The position numbers were made by a program, and so were the translations under genes. 8,530 nucleotides of DNA from Rhodoferax sp. (lineage in GTDB: Bacteria; Pseudomonadota; Gammaproteobacteria; Burkholderiales; Burkholderiaceae), in contig JAQGNA010000207.1 in assembly GCA_028292075.1 (NCBI GenBank), positions 1 through 8,530 on the forward strand, given 5' to 3'. The notes below the pieces were generated by a model. That model saw only the letters and a list, made by a program, of their open reading frames with translations. It made no database searches and had not been told where the DNA came from. This document shows, one piece after another, positions 1 through 5,984 of this stretch; position 1 is the first letter of the stretch; each line of letters begins with the position of its first letter.

Positions 1-1130
1 CCATCGACACCCCGGCGCTGGTCATCGACCTCGACGCCATGGAACGCAACCTCGAACGCATGGCCCGGTTCGCCGCGGCGCATGCCGTCCGGTGGCGGCC
101 ACATGCCAAGATGCACAAGAGTGCCGCCCTGGCGCTGCAGCAGATGGCGGCTGGCGCGGTAGGCGTGTGCGTTCAGAAGACCGCGGAGGCCGAAGCCATG
201 CTGGCCGGCGGCGTGACCGACATCTACATCAGCAACGAAGTGATCGCGCCCGCCAAGTTGCGCCGTGTCGCCGGCATGGCGCTGGCACTGCAGACCAGCG
301 GCGGCCGCGGGCAACTGGCCATCGCGGTGGACAGCGCCGAAGGCCTGCGCCGGCTCGCCGAAGCAGCCCGCACCGTGCTGGGCGGCACGCCGGCGCGGAT
401 CGACGTGTTCATCGAGATCGATGTCGGCCAGGGCCGCTGCGGCCTGCCGCCCGGGCCGGCCGCGGCGTTGCTGGCGCGGCAGATCGCCACCGAGCCGGCA
501 TTGCGCTTCGCCGGATTGCAGGCCTACCACGGCCGTGCGCAGCACCTGCGCCTTCAGGCCGAGCGCGAACAGGCCATCGCGCAGGCGCTGGCCAGCGTGG
601 CGGCGACGCGGCGGCACATCGAGGCCGCGGGCCTTGCCGTGCCGCTGGTCACGGGCGCCGGCACCGGCACCATGGCGCTCGAAGCCTCCAGCGGCATCTA
701 CGGTGAACTGCAGGCCGGCTCGTTCCTGTTCATGGACGCCGACTACGCTGCCAACGACATCGATCCGGCGCGGCCCGCGTTCGAGCATGCGCTTTTCGTC
801 AAGAGCCAGGTGATGAGCGTGGGCGACGAACATGCGGTGTGCGACGCCGGCCACAAGAGCCATGCCATCGACTCCGGCCTGCCGCGGTTGCACCGCCCGG
901 ACGGCGGCCCTGCGTGGGTGTACTTCAATGGTGGCGACGAGCACGGCATCCTGCGCGCGCCCGAGCCGGGCATCGCCTTGCCGGCGCTGGGCGACGTGGT
1001 CTGGCTGATCCCCGGCCATTGCGATCCAACGGTGAACCTGCACGATCACATGGTCGGCGTGCGTGGCGGCCTCCGGGCGGGACGCGTCGAGCGCATCATC
1101 CCCGTCGACGCGCGCGGCGCACTGACCTGA
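1..1130 (+). CDS. D-threonine aldolase / D-serine dehydratase-like PLP enzyme (5' partial)
   Basis: The reading frame is open from base 3 and the visible 375 residues begin IDTPALVIDLDAMERNL, the usual opening of this family, so only a short N-terminal piece is missing. The ATG at 39 is internal and not the true start. Fold type III PLP enzymes of this group (alanine-racemase-like N-terminal barrel followed by a D-serine-dehydratase-like C-terminal domain) cleave D-threonine or related D-3-hydroxy amino acids to glycine plus an aldehyde, or dehydrate D-serine. The PLP lysine is most likely Lys36 of the visible protein, in RPHAKMHKS. Near the C terminus, PGHCDPTVNLHD holds the metal site. His339 and Asp341 give an H-x-D pair, which as I recall is the aldolase form, whereas the eukaryotic D-serine dehydratases use H-x-C. 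That favours an aldolase, but Cys340 sits between the two and the substrate remains uncertain. The protein is cytoplasmic with no signal peptide visible. The gene ends TGA at 1128-1130 and is convergent with the SUMF1 lipoprotein gene 33 nt away. Confidence 0.85.
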   Translation, partial: IDTPALVIDLDAMERNLERMARFAAAHAVRWRPHAKMHKSAALALQQMAAGAVGVCVQKTAEAEAMLAGGVTDIYISNEVIAPAKLRRVAGMALALQTSGGRGQLAIAVDSAEGLRRLAEAARTVLGGTPARIDVFIEIDVGQGRCGLPPGPAAALLARQIATEPALRFAGLQAYHGRAQHLRLQAEREQAIAQALASVAATRRHIEAAGLAVPLVTGAGTGTMALEASSGIYGELQAGSFLFMDADYAANDIDPARPAFEHALFVKSQVMSVGDEHAVCDAGHKSHAIDSGLPRLHRPDGGPAWVYFNGGDEHGILRAPEPGIALPALGDVVWLIPGHCDPTVNLHDHMVGVRGGLRAGRVERIIPVDARGALT

Positions 1131-1163
1131 TACCCGGCGGACCGTAGCTACAGCGGAGCCTGA

Positions 1164-2204
1164 CTACGGGGCCGGCCTGGCCGGCACCGTGGCGGACGGT
1201 ACTTCGGCCTCCAGCACCAGGCGCATGCCCACCAGCGGATACCGGGTGGTCGCCGTGTTCCAGTTGCGGTAACTCGAACGCACATACAGGGGCCAGGTGT
1301 GCCAGGAGCCGCCGCGCCGCACATGCACGTTCGCATTGGCCGGGCCCTGCGGGTCATCGACCGGTGAACTGGCGTAGTAGTCCTCGCCATACCAGTCGGA
1401 CACCCATTCCCAGGCGTTGCCATGCATGTCGTACAAGCCGAATGCATTGGGCCGAAAGCTGCCCACCGGCGCGGTGAAGGCGAAGCCGTCGTTGGCCGGC
1501 AGCGCGTGGCTGGCAAAGCGCGGCCAGTAAGGCGCGGCGGCGGCGTCGAAGCTGTTGGCCACCTCGGCCAATGCCAGCGGATCGTCGCCGTTCTGGTAGC
1601 GGGTGCGGGTGCCGGCGCGGGCGGCGTATTCCCATTCGGCCTCGGTGGGCAGCCGGTAGCGGCGGCCCTCGGTGCGGCTGAGCCAGGCGGCCATGGCCAC
1701 GGCGTCGTTCCAGGTCACGTTCACCACCGGATGCGCGTCGGTCTGCGCAAAGCCCGGGTTGCGCCAGGAGTAGCGCGGGTCGCGGCCCTCGAACGCGTCA
1801 CCAGATGCTGACTTGTCGGCATCGTAGGCAGCGTTGAAGCCGTAGCCACCGGTGCCGTCCGCCTCCGATTCGGGCCGGTAGCCCGACGCCTCCAGGAAGC
1901 GGCGAAACTCCCCCACCGTGACCTCGAACTGCCCCATGTAGAACGGCCTGGTGATGCGCACGCGGTGCACCGGTGCTTCGTCCGCCAGGTCGAGAAAGCG
2001 CTGGTTCTGCAGGTCCGGATAGGCTGCCGCCAGTTCCGCCGGGGTTTCGGCACTGCCCATCATGAATTCGCCGGCAGGCACTTTGCTGAAGCGCATGCCA
2101 AGGCTGTTTTCGAGGTCGGCGGCGGGCGGAGCGCGCCACCCAGAGGCACAGCCGGCCAGCAGCAGGCTGACAAGGAGGCAGGTCGACAACACGGCACGGG
2201 ACAT
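1164..2204 (-). CDS. SUMF1/FGE-fold lipoprotein lacking the catalytic cysteines
   Basis: This 346-aa protein starts at the ATG at 2204, which has a GGAG Shine-Dalgarno at 2211-2214 six nt away. The longer open frame to 2501 only runs antisense-like through the upstream gene. Residues 1-19 form a lipoprotein signal with lipobox LLAGC (Cys19). The residue after Cys is Ala, not Asp, suggesting outer-membrane sorting. Residues about 34-332 are a formylglycine-generating-enzyme (SUMF1) domain: NSLGMRFSKVPAGEFMMGS near its start, RLPTEAEWEYAARAG at 184-198, FGLYDMHGNAWEWVSDWY at 255-272, RRGGSW at 296-301 and GMRLV at 326-330. True FGEs use two cysteines just after the RGGS motif; the aligned positions here are Thr303 and Val308, and there is no cysteine after Cys19. 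It therefore should not make formylglycine and is more likely a binding or structural protein of the cell envelope. It is the last gene of the apparent ruvB-rhomboid operon, 14 nt behind the preceding stop. The fold assignment is firm; the role is unknown. Confidence 0.88.
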   Translation of the reverse strand: MSRAVLSTCLLVSLLLAGCASGWRAPPAADLENSLGMRFSKVPAGEFMMGSAETPAELAAAYPDLQNQRFLDLADEAPVHRVRITRPFYMGQFEVTVGEFRRFLEASGYRPESEADGTGGYGFNAAYDADKSASGDAFEGRDPRYSWRNPGFAQTDAHPVVNVTWNDAVAMAAWLSRTEGRRYRLPTEAEWEYAARAGTRTRYQNGDDPLALAEVANSFDAAAAPYWPRFASHALPANDGFAFTAPVGSFRPNAFGLYDMHGNAWEWVSDWYGEDYYASSPVDDPQGPANANVHVRRGGSWHTWPLYVRSSYRNWNTATTRYPLVGMRLVLEAEVPSATVPARPAP

Positions 2205-2210
2205 GGCGCT

Positions 2211-2214
2211 CTCC
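2211..2214 (-). promoter_or_regulatory. Ribosome binding site of the SUMF1 lipoprotein gene
   Basis: GGAG on the minus strand lies 6 nt before the ATG at 2204. It falls inside the 14-nt gap to the preceding gene and fixes the start just ahead of the lipoprotein signal peptide. Confidence 0.7.
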
Positions 2215-2218
2215 GGGT

Positions 2219-2929
2219 TCAGGGTGGAAGGGTGGCGGCGGGCCTGGTGGGGCCGATGGGGACGCTGGGAACGGCGGGGACGATGGGAACGGCGGGCGCC
2301 AGGGAAGCGACGGGAGCCGGGTCGGCCCGCCACTGCAGGCGGCTGGTGGCGAGCGGGTCGAACCCTGGCCGGCGATCGAGCCCGAGCCAGCCACCGGGCA
2401 GCCGCCATAGCACCGCGGTATCCGCGCCTGTCTTCGGGTCGATCGCCGCCGGCGCGCCGAAGCGGGCCACGAGCTGGCGCAGGGCGGCATGGTGCGCCCA
2501 CCAGGGCACGCGCATGGTCAGGCCGGCGAGGCGTCCCTCACGCAGGGAAGCCGCGAGCTGCATTGCCGCTACACCGTCGGCGCGGCCGATGTCGGCCCGG
2601 CAGACGCGCTCGGCATTGCTGTCGCCCGGCTGCGCCTCGGTGGCGCAATGCCAGGCCAGCCCGGCAAACGTTTTTTGCAGCGCGGCCTCGTCCACAGCCG
2701 ATGACAAGGTTTCAAAACGCGTGGTGATGGCGGGATCGCCACCGAACACCACACCACGGTAGGCGGGCAAATCAGCCTGGTGGCGCCACAGCAGCGCGGC
2801 CAGCGCCAGCGCCGCCAGCGACAGCAGGCCGCAGAGCAGGCGCCGCCACGACGCCATGCGCACCGCACCGGCGGCGGCGGCGGACGTGGTGGATATGGGC
2901 GCCGCGATGCGTGTCATGTCAGCGCTCAT
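2219..2929 (-). CDS. Unknown single-pass membrane protein with Pro/Val-rich tail
   Basis: I do not recognise this 236-aa protein. The start at 2929 is chosen because AGGAG lies 6 nt upstream. It overlaps the end of the rhomboid gene by 11 nt, a typical translational-coupling arrangement. Residues 1-28 are a polar, Ala/Ser/Thr-rich leader, RR at 29-30 precedes a hydrophobic helix at about 31-48, and the remainder is predicted to face the periplasm (N-in anchor or uncleaved signal). The body, about 53-202, holds two cysteines, Cys95 and Cys110, that could form a disulfide, and a Trp-rich stretch (VPWWAHH, LPGGWLGLD). It ends in a tail of degenerate hexapeptides (AVPIVP, AVPSVP, IGPTRP, residues 213-230) encoded by a short tandem DNA repeat. 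The gene is 14 nt from the downstream lipoprotein gene. Its position between a rhomboid protease and an envelope lipoprotein suggests an envelope role, possibly as a partner or client of either. No catalytic motif is visible. Confidence 0.75.
   Translation of the reverse strand: MSADMTRIAAPISTTSAAAAGAVRMASWRRLLCGLLSLAALALAALLWRHQADLPAYRGVVFGGDPAITTRFETLSSAVDEAALQKTFAGLAWHCATEAQPGDSNAERVCRADIGRADGVAAMQLAASLREGRLAGLTMRVPWWAHHAALRQLVARFGAPAAIDPKTGADTAVLWRLPGGWLGLDRRPGFDPLATSRLQWRADPAPVASLAPAVPIVPAVPSVPIGPTRPAATLPP
2258..2293. repeat. Two-copy 18-bp tandem repeat in the tail of the unknown membrane protein
   Basis: Bases 2258-2275 and 2276-2293 are two copies of an 18-bp unit differing at one position (2265 versus 2283). 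On the minus strand they encode the VPxVPA-type hexapeptides of the C-terminal tail. The unit length is a multiple of three, so copy-number change would stay in frame. Confidence 0.8.
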
Positions 2930-4712
2930 TTGCCACTCCTGCACCCGGCTTGGGCCGTGGCAAAGCCGCGAGGCGCCGCCCGAGCGCGGCCAGTTCGTCG
3001 CCGAGCGCGCGCAGGCGCAGGTCGATGTCGGCGGGAGCGTAGGCGCCTTCGCGCGCCTTGCGCATCTCGAGCACGCTCGAAGCCACCATCACGTCGCACA
3101 TGCGCCGGTAGAGGTAAGCCGCCTGGCCCACCGGCTCCCATTGCGGCGCCCTCAGCACCGCCAGTTGGGCGGACAGGCGGCGGCACTGTGGCGCGGCCAC
3201 CTGCTCGATGTACAGGAAATACTGCTGCCGCCGCATCTGTCCGGTCTGTCGTCGCTGCGCAGCGGCCTCCAGGCCGGCAAATACCTGGCGGAACTGAGGT
3301 GCCACCACGCGCAGCGTTTCCTGTGCCTCGTACAGCGCGCCGGGCCACACCGCCGGCACCGGCGTGGCCATGATGCCGAAGCCCGTCGCACCCGCGACGA
3401 GCACGCCGGCGAGCGCAACGTAACGGCGGCCGACGTCCGCACTACCTGGCCCTGCCTTGTGACCCGCGCCCACGACGGCGATGGCGATGGCTTCACCCTG
3501 TTCGAACCGGCCCTTGAGCAGCAGCCCCAGCACCAGGCCAGCGAGCAGCCCGCCGACATGCGCGGCGTTGTCAACGTTCGACTGGGTGAAGCCGTGCATC
3601 AGCGAATAGACGACGAAGAGGCCAAGGCCGCACCAGAGCCGGCGGTTGTCGTGCGGCGGCAGGCGGTGCCGGTACTGCCAGCTTGCGGCCAGCAGGGCAC
3701 CGAGCACACCGAAGACCGCGCCCGAGGCGCCGACCGACACCGACGACTGGCCGGCGTAATGCAGGCTGGCCACGCTGCCGCACAGGGCGGTGGCGAGGTA
3801 GACGAACAGAAACTGCGTGTTTCCCAGGAGACGACTGAGCTGGCGCCCGGCCGCCCAAAGCGCCAGCATGTTGAAGCCCAGGTGCGCCGCGCCGCCGTGC
3901 AGGAAAGGCGCCGTCATCAGCCGCCAGTATTCGCGGTCGATCACGACGGATGCGGCGGAATTTGCACCCCAGACGTGCAGTTGCGCAGGCAACGGCAAGG
4001 TGGGGCTCATGCCGCTGAGCACCTGCGCCAGCCACACCGCGACGTTGAGGCCGCACATCAGATACAGCGCCCAGGTGCGGGGCGTGAGGCGATCGAGTTC
4101 GCTGTCGAAGGCGGCGGCAGCGCGGGCCTCGACCACGCTGGCCGCCTCGCCCCGCCCGGACGCGGCACGCAGCGGCGCGAGCCGTGTGTGGATCGCCTGC
4201 AAGGCCTCGTCCTGCTGATCGGACGTGAGCATGTGCATCCCGATCACGGGACGCGAGGGGTTGCGCCCGCTCAGGAAGGCACGGCGGTCGGGCCGGGCCG
4301 GATCGGGCCGCAGCACCAGGTGCAGTTGGCCGCCCTGGGCCCGGTCGAGGGTCACGTCGTCGAGCGCTTCCCAGGGGAGCGGGCGGAGCGGCGGTGGCAG
4401 CTGCGGGGAATCGATGCCCGCCGCGTCCACCCGCAGCACCGGCGCGCGGCTGATGGCCTGGCGCACCATCCTTGCCACGAACCAGAGCGAAGGCAGTGCC
4501 ACGCAAAGGGCCACGACGCCGAGCCATTGCGAGGCGGTGTCGCGCATGGTGTCGACCAGCGACACTGTGAGCAGCGCGGCGAACAGCGCGCCGAGCACCG
4601 CCATCAGCAGGCTCTGACGCCTCAAGGTGGGCAAGAAAATCTGGCCCTTGCCGGGGCCCTGCGCTTCGGATGCGGGAGTGTTCGTCACCGGCGCGTCGGC
4701 GTTCAACGGCAT
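2919..4712 (-). CDS. Rhomboid intramembrane serine protease with extra N- and C-terminal domains
   Basis: At 597 aa this is about twice the length of a minimal rhomboid. The protease core spans about 210-400. It has a WR motif in the L1 loop (Trp263-Arg264), HGGAAHLGFN with His277 and Asn281 for the oxyanion region, GASG with nucleophile Ser330, and DNAAHVGG with catalytic His385. All dyad residues are present, so it should cleave membrane proteins within or beside their transmembrane helices in the inner membrane. Before the core are two hydrophobic helices (about 35-53 and 62-80) and a soluble stretch, about 90-180, containing RVDAAGID and PWEALDDV, which resembles the PH-like STM3941 family. 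This part is inference. After the core come a further helix at 431-450 and a largely helical Arg/Ala-rich region (about 455-585), probably periplasmic. The ATG at 4712 has GGAGG 9 nt upstream. The gene lies 25 nt after ruvB and overlaps the next gene by 11 nt. The natural substrate is unknown. Confidence 0.9.
   Translation of the reverse strand: MPLNADAPVTNTPASEAQGPGKGQIFLPTLRRQSLLMAVLGALFAALLTVSLVDTMRDTASQWLGVVALCVALPSLWFVARMVRQAISRAPVLRVDAAGIDSPQLPPPLRPLPWEALDDVTLDRAQGGQLHLVLRPDPARPDRRAFLSGRNPSRPVIGMHMLTSDQQDEALQAIHTRLAPLRAASGRGEAASVVEARAAAAFDSELDRLTPRTWALYLMCGLNVAVWLAQVLSGMSPTLPLPAQLHVWGANSAASVVIDREYWRLMTAPFLHGGAAHLGFNMLALWAAGRQLSRLLGNTQFLFVYLATALCGSVASLHYAGQSSVSVGASGAVFGVLGALLAASWQYRHRLPPHDNRRLWCGLGLFVVYSLMHGFTQSNVDNAAHVGGLLAGLVLGLLLKGRFEQGEAIAIAVVGAGHKAGPGSADVGRRYVALAGVLVAGATGFGIMATPVPAVWPGALYEAQETLRVVAPQFRQVFAGLEAAAQRRQTGQMRRQQYFLYIEQVAAPQCRRLSAQLAVLRAPQWEPVGQAAYLYRRMCDVMVASSVLEMRKAREGAYAPADIDLRLRALGDELAALGRRLAALPRPKPGAGVANER
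2936..2940 (-). promoter_or_regulatory. Ribosome binding site inside the rhomboid gene end
   Basis: AGGAG on the minus strand lies 6 nt before the ATG at 2929 and inside the last codons of the rhomboid gene. It selects this ATG over the ones at 2944 and 2917 and implies coupled translation of the two genes. Confidence 0.7.
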
Positions 4713-4721
4713 GGGCTGTGG

Positions 4722-4726
4722 CCTCC
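4722..4726 (-). promoter_or_regulatory. Ribosome binding site of the rhomboid gene
   Basis: GGAGG on the minus strand lies 9 nt before the ATG at 4712, in the 25-nt gap after the ruvB stop. It supports this start. Confidence 0.65.
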
Positions 4727-4737
4727 GACCCTGGAGG

Positions 4738-5793
4738 TCATGCGAAGAGATCGTTGTCGGTCTTGGGTGGCGTCACGCCGAGGTGGCGGTAGGCCGCCAG
4801 CGTGGCAATGCGACCGCGCGGCGTGCGCTGCAGAAAACCCTGCTGGATCAGGTAGGGCTCGATCACGTCCTCGATGGTGTCGCGCTCCTCGCCGATGCTG
4901 GCGGCAATGTTGTCGAGCCCCACGGGGCCACCGTCGAAGCGCAGGATCACCGCCTCGAGCAGTTTGCGGTCCATCACGTCAAGGCCCAGCGGGTCGACGT
5001 CGAGCATGGCCAGCGCGCGGTTGGCGATGTCGAGCGTGATCGTGCCCGTGCCCTTGACGTCGGCATAGTCGCGCACGCGGCGCAGCAGGCGGTTGGCGAT
5101 GCGGGGCGTGCCGCGCGAACGCCGGGCGATCTCGAAGCCGCCATCGGCCTCCATCGGCGCGTTGAGCAGGCCGGCGCTGCGCTTCACGATGCGCGCCAGT
5201 TCCTCGGGCGTGTAGAACTCGAGCCGGGCGACGATGCCGAAGCGGTCGCGCAGCGGGTTGGTCAACATGCCGGCGCGGGTGGTCGCGCCCACCAGCGTGA
5301 ACGGCTGAAGGTCGAGCTTGATGCTGCGCGCGGCGGGGCCTTCGCCGATCATGATGTCGATCTGGTAGTCCTCCAGCGCGGGGTAAAGAATTTCTTCGAC
5401 GACCGGGCTCAGGCGGTGGATCTCGTCGATGAACAGCACGTCGTTCTTCTCGAGGTTGGTGAGCAGCGCGGCCAGGTCCTTGGGCTTTTCGAGCACCGGG
5501 CCGCTGGTCTGGCGCAGGTTCACGCCCAGCTCGTGGGCGATGATGTGGCTGAGCGTGGTCTTGCCCAGGCCGGGCGGGCCGAAGAGCAAAACGTGGTCCA
5601 GCGCCTCATTGCGCTTGCGGGCGGCGCCGATGAAGATCTCGAGCTGCTCGCGGGCCTTGCTCTGCCCCACGTAGTCGTCGAACAGCTTCGGCCGCAGCGC
5701 GCGTTCGATGGCCTCTTCGGCCGGCGAGGCCGGTGCGGCGGAAACCACCCGCTTGGACGGGGGCACGGCAAAATCGTCAGTCTGGATGGACAC
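4738..5793 (-). CDS. ruvB: Holliday junction branch migration helicase RuvB
   Basis: RuvB is the hexameric AAA+ motor that, loaded by RuvA, drives branch migration of Holliday junctions during recombinational repair in the cytoplasm. The 351-aa protein has the full set of motifs: an N-terminal [19 protein letters not shown], Walker A GPPGLGKT (72-79), Walker [10 protein letters not shown] (120-128), sensor 1 GATTRAG (169-175), an arginine-finger segment LRDRFG (181-186), a sensor 2 region [12 protein letters not shown] (228-239), and the DNA-binding winged helix ending near [12 protein letters not shown] (320-331). Length is normal. The start is the GTG at 5793 (M/V-SIQTDDF), matching the usual RuvB N terminus; the open frame continues upstream to an ATG at 5943, but that 50-residue extension is Pro/Arg-rich and not RuvB-like. 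Only a weak AGG precedes the GTG. ruvA and ruvC are not in this window. The gene heads a run of three envelope genes and is divergent from the carbonic-anhydrase-like gene. Confidence 0.97.
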   Translation of the reverse strand: MSIQTDDFAVPPSKRVVSAAPASPAEEAIERALRPKLFDDYVGQSKAREQLEIFIGAARKRNEALDHVLLFGPPGLGKTTLSHIIAHELGVNLRQTSGPVLEKPKDLAALLTNLEKNDVLFIDEIHRLSPVVEEILYPALEDYQIDIMIGEGPAARSIKLDLQPFTLVGATTRAGMLTNPLRDRFGIVARLEFYTPEELARIVKRSAGLLNAPMEADGGFEIARRSRGTPRIANRLLRRVRDYADVKGTGTITLDIANRALAMLDVDPLGLDVMDRKLLEAVILRFDGGPVGLDNIAASIGEERDTIEDVIEPYLIQQGFLQRTPRGRIATLAAYRHLGVTPPKTDNDLFA

Positions 5794-5984
5794 TGTGAGC
5801 CTGGGAGGGACCTGGGGGAATACGAAGCGAAGGAGCGGGCGGGCAGTCGTCGGGCGCCCTGCAATGGGCTTCACTATAGCCGCTGGCGCGCGGCCCGCGG
5901 CCGGCTCAACAGGCTCAAGTGGCGGATGAAAATGCCGATACATCAGGGAACCTCCGCCCTCGCACCGCCGGTGCCGCAATCCGC
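5794..5984. promoter_or_regulatory. Divergent intergenic region between ruvB and the carbonic-anhydrase-like gene
   Basis: These 191 bp must hold the leftward ruvB promoter and the rightward promoter of the carbonic-anhydrase-like gene. The best -10-like hexamer for ruvB is TATAGT on the minus strand (5873-5878), but no good -35 lies 16-18 bp from it. A short GC-rich inverted repeat (CGGCC at 5891-5895, GGCCG at 5899-5903) lies just beyond. No CTGT-N8-ACAG SOS box is present. Confidence 0.35.

Noticed and set aside
1171..1185. 15-bp palindrome just past the aldolase-like gene as a terminator
   Set aside because: GCCGGCC and GGCCGGC are separated by one base only, lie inside the end of the SUMF1 gene coding for Pro/Ala residues, and are followed by no T-run.
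2856..5039. A 727-codon open frame on the plus strand opposite the rhomboid gene
   Set aside because: It lies antisense to well-supported rhomboid and ruvB genes, has no recognisable domain and is rich in His/Arg/Gln as expected for the complement of GC-rich coding sequence.
5794..5984. SOS (LexA) operator upstream of ruvB
   Set aside because: I searched for CTGT and ACAG pairs at 8-nt spacing and found none.
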